Of a stretch of 64,000 nt of DNA, positions 34,801 to 47,556 are shown one piece after another. The DNA comes from Rutidosis leptorrhynchoides (Eukaryota; Streptophyta; Magnoliopsida; Asterales; Asteraceae): NCBI RefSeq assembly GCF_046630445.1, contig NC_092340.1, positions 364,044,001 to 364,108,000 of the forward strand, given 5' to 3'. The first letter of the stretch is position 1; each line of letters begins with the position of its first letter. The position numbers were made by a program, and so were the translations under genes. The notes beneath the pieces are model-generated. The model worked only from the letters and a program-made list of their open reading frames with translations, was not told the origin of the DNA and ran no database searches.

Positions 34801-37219
34801 GTTACCTTGCTCATAAAATATGCTAGCTAAATTCCCTGAAAATAGTATTAAGTGTGACTTGTTGTTCATGTAGATAATATATATTTATATATATACACAC
34901 ACACACTGACACACATACATATATAGTATTACTCACCAAAAGCCATGGCATAGTCTGGTTTAGACTGAAGAGCACGCTGATAGCATACAATAGCTTCTGG
35001 AGCCATTCCTAAAGCCTAAAAGGTGCAACATAAATCTTAACAAAATTTGTCCATGTATTTAGATCTACCAAAGATTACCAAAAGAATGTGAGAAGCTTCA
35101 CCACCTTGTACACATTTCCCAAGTTCAAATAAGCATCAGAAAATGTTGGCTTGAGCTTGACAGCCTCCTGCAATGTGCAATGCCCCGAATTAAAGTAAAT
35201 TAAACTAAAGTATACACAGCATACAATTGCATACCCTATCTACAAGTTGGATTAGTCTTTGAGAAGATAAACAGAGTGCTGGATCATATTTTACATATAG
35301 ATAAACATCAAACGTTGACTGATCATTTAAAAGCACTGACATGTATTACCTTGTAATACTGAAGTGCCCTGTTTAGGTCTCCCGACTCCATGAAAAGTCC
35401 AGCAAGGTTAGACCAAGCAATGGCAAAAGTTGGTTGAATACGGAGTGCCTCCACATAGCAATTGTATGCCTGTCAAAATAAAGGTTCTCAAATTTAGCAG
35501 TAGATACAAAATGACTCCCTATAATCATGGCCTGCAGCACTGTTATCCCAATACAGAAAACTTAAACATATAGATATGACATGTTTCAAACATATTAACT
35601 TTAGTAATTTAGTTACATCTATTAGATAAGTTAATGAGATAACGTGTGGGCCAAGAATCTTACATCTTGAACCATTCCTTGGGCTTTCATCAAATTCCCA
35701 AGATTGCTATGAGCATCAACCTACATAAACAGGGAGAAGAGCTATTATTCATAAAACGTTCAGCAATAAATTAGAAATAAAGATGGGTAAAAGTCTAACC
35801 AGACGAGAGTTCAAAGAAAGAGCCTGGCGACAGCATTGAGTAGCTTCATTTAGCCTTCCTTTTCGCATATAAGCACTTCCCAAGTTAGACCATGCATCCG
35901 CAAAATTGGGACGAATCTGCATGAATCACACTTGAGGTGAGTGGATGTAACAAAGAGAGGTGGAACAAAAGGACACCCAAAAGTCCCTAATGTGTGTGTG
36001 GCTAAATAAGTACAAACAACCAATTTAATATTGGTGCAATTGACTGCAAAAGTGGACATCCAAAAGTCAAACCATCATACGTTACCAAGAATTTGGTTCA
36101 TTAAATCCCCTCCAACTGAAATGATAGACCATATGAAAATACAAAACCAAATGGATTCAGATCGAAATTTTGTTAGTAAAAATTCTTACTTCCCCCACTT
36201 TTATTCCCCCTTCTCATGATGAGTCAGTCTGACACTGACTTGTACTCAATCCTATAACGAATTCCTAGCCTATAAGTCTATAACTATCATAATAGCATAT
36301 AGAAGCATTATATCCAAACTTATCAAGTTAAAACACCTTGCAACTAGAATGACCACATACCTCAATTGCGACTAAATAATAGCGGATTGCAACATCAATG
36401 TTCCCCTTCTCCTGTAAAGAAAAATAAAAGCATTGAGTATGTTATATAATAATCAAAGGTAAGATATATATAAAGTACAAACATGAAAGAGAAACCGAAA
36501 CACGGTAACAGACTACAACCTTCCAGGCATTTGCCATATTCCCGTAGCACTCAGCGAAACTTCGATCAATCCGGAGAGCTTCTTCATTCTTTGCAATGCA
36601 CATATCAAAGTCATGTAGCTGAAACAACAATAAAAAAGGTCTTCTTTAAGAACCATTCAGATTTATAATCTAAAAAAGCAACACACTTATAACATATCAC
36701 ATAAGCCCAACCTGATAATAAATAGCCCCTAGAAGAAGAAGGTTATCTGTTCGCAACGGATTTTGATCATAAACTGCCTTGCTATGATCTAATGCCTGTC
36801 TAAAATCTCCAGACTTATATTTCTGATGAGCAAGGGACATGAGCATATCTTCATCAGCTGTAACATAATTACACAATAAACACAGTGGCTTATAACTTAA
36901 ACCTCAACTACTATAACTCTAAAATTACAAAACCCTAGAAAAACAAATAGCATCCAAAGATACATAATTGACCCAAAGTGAACATAAAAAATGAAATCAA
37001 ACCTTCACGGATTTCAACTCCTTGAGATAATTTCAAATTAACATTAGACGATGACGGATCAATTTCCGTTGACAAAATAAATGAAGATTCACGATTATGA
37101 TCGCCATTATTAAATGAAACCCTAGCAGCTTGCTGCAACAACTGTTGTTGTTGCTGCTGCTGCTGATGAAATTGTTGTTGCTGCTGAAGTTGACGTTGAT
37201 CGGTTTGTAACGACAACAT
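30945..37219 (-). CDS. SEC: O-GlcNAc transferase SECRET AGENT (SEC)
   Basis: About 28 exons read from 37219 to the stop at 30945-30947. Exon 1 (37003-37219) has a Gln-rich start. From exon 2 (36712-36857) to about 33730 the exons encode some 12 TPR units (AYNNLGNALK- and AWSNLAGLF-type), the superhelix that holds protein substrates. Then comes the GT41 catalytic region: [49 protein letters not shown] with the active Lys, [21 protein letters not shown] with the nucleotide-contacting Asp. The end is [20 protein letters not shown]. It transfers GlcNAc from UDP-GlcNAc to Ser/Thr of nuclear and cytosolic proteins and acts with SPINDLY in gibberellin and DELLA signalling. SPINDLY is shorter and lacks this C-terminus. 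No break was seen. Confidence 0.93.
31752..31833. repeat. (TA)n microsatellite in a SEC intron
   Basis: About 80 bp of pure TA between the exons ending near 31895 and starting near 31717; likely length-polymorphic. Confidence 0.95.
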
Positions 37220-37486
37220 TATTGATAGGCCAGAAAATCACTAAATCGGAGATCGTCGAGTTCGTGGCCGATTAAATTATGATAATTTTAATAAAATATC
37301 ATGGAACGCGAAGATGATACGTTAAATGTTTCATATAATTATAAATAAATAATCAGAGGATTAAAAAAGGAAAGACTGCGATTTTATTTCCTCGATTTTT
37401 GGGTTATCTTTTGCGTAAGTACGAAGAAGAGGAAGAAAGAGAGACAGATACGAAACTAGTTTACTTTTTATGCTCGTTGATTTTGT

Positions 37487-38336
37487 GCCTAACTAGTTGT
37501 GGAGCCCTCGCTTCGCGCCGGGGGCTCCGTTTTGAATGCGAGTTAAAAAAAAGTCTTGATCTATTTTGTAAAAGAAAATTTTTTTCGACATCTAACATTG
37601 AAGGTTGTTACTTTTGTGAAAGTTGATTCTTTTAGCGTTCGGGTTTTTTTTAAAAAAAAAAGTTAGTAAAGTGGGGGTTCGATTTGTATTTTAATAAAAG
37701 TTAGGGGTTAAGTTTGTGAAATTTGAAAAAAATATACGTATAAAGTGGGAGTTCGATTTCTATTTTAATAAAAGTTAGGGGGTTAAGTTTGTGAAAATTA
37801 AATATTAGTAAAAAAAAGTTAGTAAAGTGGGGGTTCGATTTGTATTTTAATAAAAGTTAGGGGGTTAAGTTTGTGAAATTTGAAAAAAAATATACGTATA
37901 AAGTGGGAGTTCGATTTCTATTTTAATAAAAGTTAGGGGGTTAAGTTTGTGAAAATTGAATATTAGTAAAAAAAAAAAAAGTTAGTAAAATGGGGGTTCG
38001 ATTTGTATTTTAATAAAAGTTAGGGGGTTAAGTTTGTGAATTTTGGGAAAAAATATACGTATAAAGTGGGAGTGCGATTTGTATTTTAATAAGAGTATAA
38101 AGTGAGGGTGCGATTTATATTTTAATAAAAGTTGAGGGGTTAAGTTTGTGAAAAGTGGAAAAAGAAATAGTACTATTCATTTCTTCTTTGTCTTTTAGAG
38201 CGATTTGTATTTTAATAAGAGTATAAAGTGAGGGTGCGATTTATATTTTAATAAAAGGTGAGGGGTTAAGTTTGTGAAAAGTGAAAAAAGAAATAGTACT
38301 ATTCATTTCTTCTTTGTCTTTTAGATATAGGTATAT
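37487..38336 (+). mobile_element. Unclassified repeat family, copy A, with internal minisatellite
   Basis: Begins aactagttgtggagccctcg followed by cttcgcgccgg, and ends tactattcatttcttctttg then ttttagatataggtata. Copy B at 39148 shares both ends. The middle is a tandem array. It starts about 270 bp upstream of the SEC start codon. End features do not settle the class: Helitron-like or a non-autonomous retroposon. Confidence 0.55.
37640..38330 (+). repeat. Minisatellite of about 80- and 160-bp units
   Basis: Units share gttcgatttgtattttaata then aaagttagggggttaagttt and gtgaaa. About five gggggttcgat/gggagttcgat half-units are followed by two longer units that include the element's 3' end (atagtactattcatttcttc). 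Confidence 0.9.
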
Positions 38337-38820
38337 AATTGGTTAGTATAAATATAAATATAAATATAAATTAAAATTATATACTCCGTATATACTTATA
38401 ATTTTTTATTTTTTATTATTATTAAAAAAAAGGCTATCAGCCTTTGAATGTGTAAAATGCATTATATCATTTTTGTTGTTACAATGATATAATGATAACC
38501 GTCTATAATGATATAATGCATGTTAACGATAAATTTATAGATTGTCACGATAAATCTATAAACTGTCGTTAGTAAAATTTAATAAAAATCTCACCCATTG
38601 TATATTAAAACCATTGAAATGTGATTTTTCACCATTCTAAATTGACTAAATTGACTAAAGTAATTTTTGATTTCAAGTTTTCAACCCATTGGTGATTTTT
38701 TCACTATATCTTAAATGGCTAATGTAATTTGTGCTTAATTATACTTTTTTTAGTTGAATTATTCAGCATTGAATGCTTCGAATGTTAAACATTTAATATT
38801 TTACACGTTTGTTTATTATT
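38337..38820. other. AT-rich spacer
   Basis: No gene seen; it includes short direct repeats such as gattgtcacgataaatctat and aaattgactaaattgact. Confidence 0.5.
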
Positions 38821-38879
38821 TTTTTTAAAAGCAACAAGATATTTTTATTAATAAAGAGATTACAACATACAAAACAAAA

Positions 38880-39109
38880 CCATCCAGGCATAGCCTGGGT
38901 GGCCACCAGGACTTCCAATGAAGCAAGAGGTCACGGGTTCGATTCCCTTCAAGGCAAATACCTTGGGGCGAGCTCCATTTAGTGACTGATTGACTAGAGG
39001 ATGCTTTGCCTGGTAGCGGTGGAGGCCTGGCTTGCCGTTTACCCGGGGTTTACCAGCTAGAAGGGAGTCATTATGGCTCGTCGCTAGGGGGGTTCCTCGT
39101 AAAAAAAAA
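38880..39109 (+). mobile_element. tRNA-derived SINE, 230 bp, with 15-bp target duplication
   Basis: acatacaaaacaaaa occurs at 38865-38879 and 39110-39124. The head has an A box (tagcctgggtgg, about 38891) and a B box (ggttcgattccc, about 38935), then a unique body and an A-rich tail (about 39101-39109). Promoter boxes, tail and exact duplication make this a clear and young SINE. It sits inside what looks like an older LINE tail (poly(T) then tattaataaagagattacaa). Confidence 0.9.
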
Positions 39110-39147
39110 ACATACAAAACAAAAATAACTCGAACCATTATAGCTTT

Positions 39148-39644
39148 AACTAGTGTTCGAACTCTCGCTTCGCGCCGGAGGTTCGGTTTTTAATGTATTT
39201 TATTGCGTCTAGTTTGTAAAAAAATTTTGTGGCTAACGATGATGTTGTTGAAACGCAACTCGAGTCGAACTAAGGTATAACCCGTGAAAGAATGTTATTT
39301 AAAATTAACAATATATGTACATCTCCGCGTTTCGCTATGGAGTTGTCGACTTTTAAAAATTTAACGGGGAATTAACGTGTATGAAAAGTACCCCAAATAT
39401 TTAGCGTTTTTTAAAAAGCGCCCGTTTTGCGTATAGCTAGTGACATTGTGTTCCTAAAATTATTTCGAGTTTAACGATGTTGGCGGAAAAATTTAACTCG
39501 TTGCGAGTGCGAAGATATGGCCCGTTGAATATTTGGGTGGAGTTTGTTTAAGATTTTTTATGAGAATGGTTAATTGACACTTTACCCCCTGTTTGGGGGG
39601 TGGGTTTGATTTTTTGGAGAAAGTGTAGGGTGGTTAGTGGTTGA

Positions 39645-39675
<31 letters not shown>

Positions 39676-39724
39676 GTCGAATACCCCGGTACTATTCATT
39701 TCACCTATGTATTTTAGAATATAG
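39148..39724 (+). mobile_element. Unclassified repeat family, copy B
   Basis: Begins aactagtgttcgaactctcg then cttcgcgccgg; ends tactattcatttcacctatg then ttttagaatataggtata, followed by a (TAATA)n tail. It has an A tract at 39651-39674. Shared ends with copy A define the family. Confidence 0.55.
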
Positions 39725-39815
39725 GTATAATATAATATAATATAATATAATAATATAATATAATATAATAATATAATATAATATAATATAATATAATATA
39801 ATATAATATAATACA
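39725..39815. repeat. (TATAA)n microsatellite
   Basis: About 90 bp of 5-bp units with two single-unit slips, directly after copy B; it may be the copy's own simple-repeat tail. Confidence 0.9.
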
Positions 39816-40733
39816 TGACTGAAAACTCCCATGATTTTGCCCAAGACTACAAACTAAATAGGAAGACCCGGGAGTAAAAGAAACCCGAAAGAATCTATAT
39901 TCTGAGATAGCAAGATAGTTATCACGATTATGCTAGATAGAATTGCGGATTCATGAGCCAAACATGCCAGTCAAGGTTTACCCCTTTTACTCTTTGGAAT
40001 ATCCACTCGAAGCTAACTATTTGAATCTCTTTTAGAGCCGAGGGCAAGAAAATCGTGTATTAAATGACAAAAAAAATTGTGTTCAAACCATTCAAAGCTA
40101 AGTAACTATTAACCATTCTCACATTCATTTTCTTTTATGATCTTCTTTAATACGGAGTAATATATTTATATCTATATCTATTACCAAACAACTATATAGT
40201 TCAATGAAGTTAATAAGTTAATTTTCTATCATTATCAAAAAGATTATTTTCATTCACTTGCAAATCTAACAGAACATTTGAATTAGTTACATTTTGAACC
40301 AAGCATAATAGACATCTGGAAGAGTTGGGAGTAGATCACTGGTATTCGAGCTCGTAGTCCATCACGAGGTTGTTTAGATTGGTACAAGTGCTCGTATAGT
40401 GTCTTTGAATGGCCCTGGTTCTCTAAGTTCTACTCCGTATTACATTCTATAACCTCTGTTCTACAAGGCCTAGTTTTTCACAGTAATATTAGAATTGTGC
40501 TTATAACTGTGCCCTATGAATTGCAATGGCTGTTGAATGGGAAAAAAAAACATGTTGAAAAAGACAATCGGTATCGATTGATACCCAAATAGTTGGTAAT
40601 GATATTAGCGTCTCAATGTTTGGTAACAAAACCTATCATGATTCATCACAAGCCATCAGTTCATATAGCAGTACAGGACTACGTTTGCAAACAATTTGTT
40701 TATCAATTTAATATGACCATGACCAATCATTCG
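39816..40733. other. 3' flank of the C2H2 gene, no other gene seen
   Basis: AT-rich spacer including the likely 3' untranslated region next to 40734. Confidence 0.5.
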
Positions 40734-43480
40734 CTAATTGACGTTCACTGAAGAACAGCACACAAATGGTAACCATGACGGTCTTCCTTTACTCTTCTTC
40801 CTAATTTTCTTATCATCACTAATGTATTTTGGCGGAGACGACTCCCGGTTGACCAAAGTTGACTTTTCAAGCTCGCTAGCTTTCTCGGCAGCTTCATCCT
40901 TTTGAATCATAGTCGATAATATTGCAGGATTCGATGATTTCGCTTCACCTGTACTCCAATTTGTAACTTTTGCTATTGCCTCTTCAGATTTTGATGGTTG
41001 AGAGTTTAGCACTACGACTGCCTTCGTTTCAGACGTTTCATGGTCAACTATATCCTCTTTCGGTTTGACCAAAACGGAGCTTTCAGAAACATCTTGTTTA
41101 CCCAGACGGCTTTTATCCGCCAACGTTTCTGACTTAACGCTGGAATGTGCATTTTCAGCATCGACTGAAGCAGTTGAGAGCACTGAACCATGCATACAAA
41201 TAATTTAAGATTATTTTAAAAAATCAATTAATTAATTCATAAAATTAAATAGACAAGAGAAATGTAAATTGTACCTGAAACTGATCCCCAATTGCCCTCC
41301 AAACTATTACGACTACCCGAATCAATCGATGCATCAACACCAAAACGTTGACTCGTCAACAGCTTACCATCACCTTCGTCAACCACACTTTCAGAAACGA
41401 CCCCAGAAGCATCACACGATTCTTCAGCTTTTTCCAGTACAACGTTTTCAGAACTCTTTAAATTTCCAATTTTGTCACTATCTTTTCGATCATCACCAAC
41501 TAAACTGTCCACTATGTTTTGCTTAACTTCATCCACATTTTCATGTTCTTTGACATTTTCTTGACTGTGAAATTCATCCAAAACAAGAACACTATCATCA
41601 ATTTCAGCCTTTTTAATTACCTCTTGAACCTGTTCATGATCAGAGTCTGTATCCATCCGTTTATTGTCAGAAACAACTTCAGTAACTTTGTCAGTTGATT
41701 TAAGGTCGGTTTTGATCATCTCTCGAGGTTGAGTTTCTGCAACTTTAGCATCTTCAGTAACAACTGTAGGAACAATATCAGATAAGTCTTTCAAATTCGA
41801 GTTTTCAGCAACAGCAGACTTCATGGACGATTCGGCATTTTCAGAGGTTTGACTTTCTTCAATTTTAGCTTCAGATGATTTGATCTCAAAGCTGTCTACC
41901 TTACTTACCTTTTCCACATCTTGTTCACCATGAGGAACAATGGAATATACAGTTTTATGATCTTTGAAATCGTTTAATAACGTTTCAGCATCATCTACCA
42001 GAGGTATATCACTCGAAACAGAGAGTACGTATACATCTTCTTCCCCTTGATCCGTGTGGTCAGAATCCAGTTTAGTTCCGACGGTATTAAAAGGCTCCAC
42101 GATGTTTACATCATTTTCTTCCGTTTTATCTTCATCTTTAAGGTGGGTCCCGTCTGGGGTTTCGAAAAGCTCAGAATTGGTATCAACTTCCATAGTATCC
42201 AATGGACTGTCTAATAACTTGGTAGTACCTAAAGACAAGAAAACAGAACTTGAATTAGGAAATTGTGATATCAGCTCTCAGAAAATTTATAATATTTTTA
42301 TTATTAATTAGGGCAAGCGATATTATATCGAAATTTGTTGTTACCGAGGAATCGCCTATCTGCAACTGGACTGATTCCGGCATCCGAAAATTCAGTTACT
42401 GCATCTGAAAACAAAGCATCTTCAGATTTGTTGGATCTTTCTTTAATACCACTACTGCTGTTGCCATTCATCCTCCTAATCTTGGGACCTAAATATTAAA
42501 AATATAAAGAAATTATAAGAAAGGCCTTTAAGATACACACAACTATAAACATAAAAGTAAGCCGCGAAATGATATTCTATTGTTACCATCAACGGGTTTA
42601 TAAGAAACCATAATATAATAAGACACATTATTTGAAGATAAATCAAATATAAGCATAAGGTACTCTCAGAACCTTCAATGGATTAGCTAAAAGCCAAAAG
42701 AAGATGCAGGAAATCATTAAGGTAACCAAAAAAATGAATATATATAAATAGTAATAATCTTGAGTTACATTTATTATCCTCAATAAATCAATGAAAACCT
42801 AAATACTATGATGCAAGAAATAAATGTTAAACGAAATCATTAAACATAAACAGCATAAATGCAAATGATAATTATAATTATAGTTCTTGTACCGCCTTCA
42901 ACATAATATAAATAAAAACCCAAAATAAGATTTAATCATACAAAAACTCCCCACAGTTAAATCAAGATAAATATAAGATTCTTCAGATGACTAATAAAAA
43001 CCCCTAAAGGGGGTCAAGAATATATATCACCGACGAAATTAAAACTCACTTGGGGTTTTTTCATTATCATCATCATTAACAAATTGGTGTTCATCATCAT
43101 CTTCATCATCTGAAACTGCTAGAGTGTCAATAAGCTTAGTATAGCCTTCAATGGTTCCACATATTTTCTTGTGGGCCCTCCTGTGTTTAGAACTAGGATG
43201 TGAGTTTGAAAAAGGCCACCCACATCTGTGACATTTATACACTCCATGACACTCATAACCTACAAAACAAAATCAAGAACATTAAAAAAAAAAAAAAAAG
43301 GATAATCAAAATATCTAAATACAAAAATAATAAGAATATATAAATATAAATAATAATGGGTAAAAACACTATTGGAATGTATGGTATTCATCAAAATATA
43401 AAAAAGAATGAATCTTTTTGTGAATTTAAAAACAATAACCATGAAAGGGTTGTGGGTTTGCTCTGACCTTGAATATCCAT
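40734..43480 (-). CDS. C2H2 zinc-finger protein with long acidic tail
   Basis: Five exons (43468-43480, 43050-43259, 42345-42488, 41275-42228, 40734-41182) join in constant phase through GT-AG introns to give 589 residues. One C2H2 finger lies at residues 14-34 (C14, C17, H30, H34; spacing 2-12-3), followed by an acidic DDEDDDE stretch, a basic GPKIRR patch, a long Glu/Asp/Ser/Val-rich low-complexity region and a conserved-looking end KGRPSWLPFVCCSSVNVN. The pattern matches an uncharacterised plant C2H2 family. One finger plus an acidic tail suggests a nuclear regulator or adaptor, but no function is known to me. Nothing looks broken; exon 1 encodes only four residues. Confidence 0.85.
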
Positions 43481-43904
43481 GTATGTGTGATGAATGAATT
43501 GAAGAAGAAAAACAGTGAGGTATGTGAATAAGAAGAAGTAAATGTGATAACGACGATCAATTTTGTTTTTATAAACAAAGTCTACTATGGAGATAGTGAA
43601 ATGTATGGTGGCTGCTTGAATAAGGACAGAGTGAGATTTATTTATATTATCAAAATTAAAATTAATAATAAAAAATAAACTGAGATAGAAATAAAAATAT
43701 TAAATATATACCCTAAAAACGACACTGTCCCCCAAATACTCACTTTTGAAGGTGTCGTTGCTACTTTATTGTGTCATGCATTTTATAGAGCGTGGATAGT
43801 TGTTACAAATCATGATCACGTGACGCGAGCACATAGGATCTTGAGATAAAAAAAAGTTTTTGTTACTCAATAATACGGAGTAGTTAGTAATAAAGGATTA
43901 CATA
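43481..43904. other. Upstream flank of the C2H2 gene
   Basis: Probable leader and promoter of the reverse-strand gene; no other feature recognised. Confidence 0.45.
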
Positions 43905-44895
43905 TGGTTAAAAGGTCAAAAAAGCCAATTCTCTTACTCAAAATCGACTTTTCTAAGGTGTAGGATAGTATATGTCTCATGAGTTTTTGCTTAAGGTCTT
44001 ATAGCGAATGAAATTTGGGCAAAGATTTATATCTTGGATCAAAGCTTCCATTTCCGATATCAAGTTTTTTATCCTTTTGAACGGATCTCCTTCTAGGGAA
44101 GGTGCTATGTTTTTGAGGTTTGTCAAGAAGATCCATTGTCCTCCTTTTTGTTTATACTTGTACCGGAGGGTTTATGCAAATTATTGGCAAACATGAAAGC
44201 AGTGAAGGAAATACTAAGGGACAGGCGGAGCAGTCGTGTCCAGTGGATTTGCAATTGTCAATGTAAAAATTTTTGATTTTTCGATTTTGGCCCTAATGAA
44301 AATTTTTTCCCCCAAAGTCTCAATATTTTGCTCCAAAACCTTCAAATTTTGCCCAAAAATTTTCATATTTTACCCAAAAAAGTTGCTACGTTTTTAAAAA
44401 AAAATCCGCCCCTAGTGAAATTTTTTTTATGTTTTCGCCACTGCATGAAAGGTTGGGTTGCCAATTTGGTCAAAACATGAAAGTTAATCACTCCCAATTC
44501 GCAAGTATGAATTCAATTGTGGCTCGTTAAGATAGTTGCATACCCTTTTATCCAAGGGCTCTCTCGAATTAAAAACATATTGCACTTGTTTTTTCAATCC
44601 TCAGGACTCTAAATGAATTCGGCCAAGACTGTTCTTTTTGGAGTTCATGTTCCAATATCTGATTTGAATGGTGAAACGATCGTTTTTATTGTAAAGTGGG
44701 AAGTTTTCATTTTGAATATCTCGACTTTCCAATTGGCATTACGTGTACACGTAAAGCAATGTGGACTCATGTTATTACAAAAAAATTTAACGCAAATTAG
44801 GGGACAGAAAGGAAAGTGTTTGTCTTTTAGTGAGCGATTGGTTTTGATCAATGCGGTCCTCTAATCCCCTCTTAATTACAAGAAAATTTACAAAG
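43905..44895 (+). mobile_element. LINE reverse-transcriptase fragment, left part
   Basis: Degenerate L1-type RT is readable near 43945-44105 (MKFGQRFISWIKASIS, LLNGSPS) and again at 44590-44860 (MNSAKTVLFGVHVP, then LSFSERLVLINAVL), with stops and shifts between. The text continues at 53353 beyond copia copy 2, which was inserted here. Confidence 0.75.
44200..44443. mobile_element. hAT-type non-autonomous element, 244 bp
   Basis: Exact 8-bp duplicate catgaaag at 44192-44199 and 44444-44451. Ends cagtgaagg and, reversed, cagtggcgaaaac. It carries ccaaaaccttcaaattttgc-type units shared with the element at 54141. It lies inside the LINE fragment. Confidence 0.85.
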
Positions 44896-45264
44896 TGTTA
44901 TAATTCAGTAGGCTTATAACTACCTTTAGTGGTTTGATTATTGATGTTATAATTCAGTAGGCTTATAACTACCTTTAGTGATTTGATTCTTGATTAAGAA
45001 TACTAATAATGAAGTGTAAGAACAAAGATGATAATGATTTTTGATTAAGAATGCTAATAATGAAGTGTAAGAACAAAGATGATAATGGAGAGAAAGAAAT
45101 AAACACTTTGTAAGTGTGAGAAAATGGTGCAAGTTTAATGCTTGCATTCATGGCTATTTATAGCAAAAATATCACAAGTTTAGGTAATACAATAATATTA
45201 CTTTTGTGTATCAATAATTGACTATCCATTTATATATATATATATATATTTATATATTATAACA
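44896..45264 (-). repeat. 3' LTR of copia copy 2
   Basis: 369 bp. On the reverse strand: U3 with a TA tract, TATA motif gctataaatagcc, a 2x duplicated block with cattattagcattcttaatc, and two 49-bp end units. Confidence 0.93.
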
Positions 45265-46869
45265 CTCCCCCTTGGATAGCAATTTTGTTTGTTGAAGATC
45301 AACTGTAAGTTACTGCCTCGTTAAAAACCTTGCTAAAGAAAACCCAGTGGAAAAAACTTTAGCTAAGGGAAAAAGAGTGCAGCATGGAGTTGACTCCCCC
45401 TCAAGTAGACACCGCTTCGGTTGTTACATCTTTTGAACATGTCTCATGCCAATGTTATGAACATGTGTTCTGAAAATAGCAGTTGGAAGTGCTTTCATGA
45501 AAAGATCAGCAGAGTTTTTGCTGGATTGAACATATCTCATTTCAATCTCGTTGTCCTTAATGTTTCTTTGAGTGTATGAGAAGAATCTAGGAGGTATGTG
45601 TTTGGTTCGGTCACTTTTGATATATCATTCTTTCATCTGTGCTATGCAGGCTGCATTATCTTCATAGATAATTGTTGGACTTTTATCGCGTTCTAGTCCA
45701 CAAGAATCAGTAATGATTTGTGTCATTGATCTCAACCAAAAACATTCCCGAGTAGCTTCATGTAATGCAATCACTTCGGCATGATTTGATGATGTAGCAA
45801 CAAGTGTTTGTTTTTGAGAACGCCATGATATTGCAGTACCTCCATTTAGGAATACATATCCAGTTTGAGATTTAGCTTTATGTGGATCGGATAAATTGTG
45901 ACGATCGCTCCAAATCCATATGGACAATACGTCATTCATTGATTTCATTGCGAGGTATTTGACCTCTATATGATACGTTTTGTAAACATTGCATTCTTTT
46001 AAAAAGGCACACCATAATGAATATTTAAATCAAAGGTTTTCGACATCTGATAATTTCTACATATATACAATCACTGTAAATAATAGTTTACAATAGTACT
46101 TCCGTTGACAATGCAGTCAAAATAAGATACATGGTGATGATTTGGTGAATGCAACGTTTCCTTGAAAAATATGCCATGTATGACTCCATGCACATAGCTT
46201 GTCTAACATATAAGCAAACAGCGGAAGACTTCTAGGAAACCTGAGAATAAACATGCTAACAAGTGTCAACACAAAGGTTGGTGAGTTCATAGTTTTAATG
46301 TTTCGTATAATCTGTATATAAAGGTGGATCACAAGATTTCAGTTGTTTCATCCAGAAACGTTTATCAATAGATTATATAAAAGTGGATCACAAGATTTCA
46401 GTTGTTTCATCCAGAAACGTTTATCAAAATATTCTACGAAATTGAGCACCCTGGTAACTAAACTTTAACGTATATATAATTTGTACCCTTTGTATAATCA
46501 TCTTAATAATACACGCAAACCAACGTGTACGCTTCTCAAATAGCATACGTCCGTTAAAAGGCTAGTGCTCTAGCTCGGACGGGGATATCAAGCCCTATGG
46601 ATCCATATACTACTACTCGCGCCCACCAGTTCTTATAACTGGCAGTTACTAGTTACCAAAGCTAAGGGATTTTCGGTTTAAACTCAGTGTAGAATTTAGT
46701 ATGTACTTGTATCCATTGCGTTTAAAATAAATTGCATGTATTCTCAGCCCAAAAATATAGATTGCAAAAGCAATTAAAAAGGGAGCAAATGAAACTCACG
46801 CATATAAATATTGTATATCGGTTAATAAAGCATTTGCATGTTTTCTCAGCCCAAAAATGTAGGGAGTAA

Positions 46870-47088
46870 AAGGGATCAAATGAACTCACACAAAATCAGT
46901 TTTAGTATTTGTATCCATTTAGTAAAACAATTTATAAAACTGCGCATGTATTCTCAGCCCAAAAATATATGTAAAAAGGGATCAAATGAACTCACACAAA
47001 ATCAGTTTTAGTATTTGTATCCATTTAGTAAAACAATTTATAAAACTGCGCATGTATTCTCAGCCCAAAAATATATGTAAAAAGGGAT
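46870..47088. repeat. Tandem duplication of about 109 bp in the solo LTR
   Basis: Two near-identical units containing gggatcaaatgaactcacac and ctgcgcatgtattctcagcc. Two more diverged ttctcagcccaaaaatat copies lie just to the left. Confidence 0.9.
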
Positions 47089-47504
47089 CAAATGAACTCA
47101 CTGTTTAATATTGATATACAATATTGTAGGAAAGCACGTAGACGCATCGGAGATGATAAACACGAGGTTTGATTCACAAAAATACCCCCGAACATTACCC
47201 ATAATTTCCTTGGCAATAACCCATAATTTCCTTAGCTCTAGCTCGCTTGGAAACCATTTTGAAAGTTACTTGGACAGCACTCCGTCGTAATATTTTAGGT
47301 ACATTTTTATTTTTGTATCGCAAAAATAATAATACTAATAATAAAAATAATAAGATTAATAATAATCTTATTATTAATAATAATGATAATAATAATAATA
47401 ATAATAAATAAATACGGTGTAAAAATAAATATCTGTGTGTGTGTTTGTGTGTGATTATCATCGAGCAAAACGAGCAATTTATAGCAATCAGAGCTGAAAT
47501 CTAT

Positions 47505-47556
47505 CCCCATGCGATCGCATGGGGTTTCTTCTATATGGCCATGCGATCGCATGGCC
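47505..47556. repeat. Two 20-bp perfect palindromes
   Basis: ccccatgcgatcgcatgggg (47505-47524) and ggccatgcgatcgcatggcc (47537-47556) share a 14-base palindromic core and are 32 bases apart centre to centre. Confidence 0.95.

Noticed and set aside
36935-37002. Extension of SEC exon 1 past 37003
   Set aside because: A good GT donor at 37002-37001 and in-frame joining to exon 2 show that the extra residues are intronic.
37399-37626. Open frame upstream of SEC
   Set aside because: Crosses the boundary of repeat copy A and has no domain; it is chance.
38880-38950. tRNA gene
   Set aside because: A and B boxes are present, but no cloverleaf can be closed, and tail plus duplicates show a SINE.
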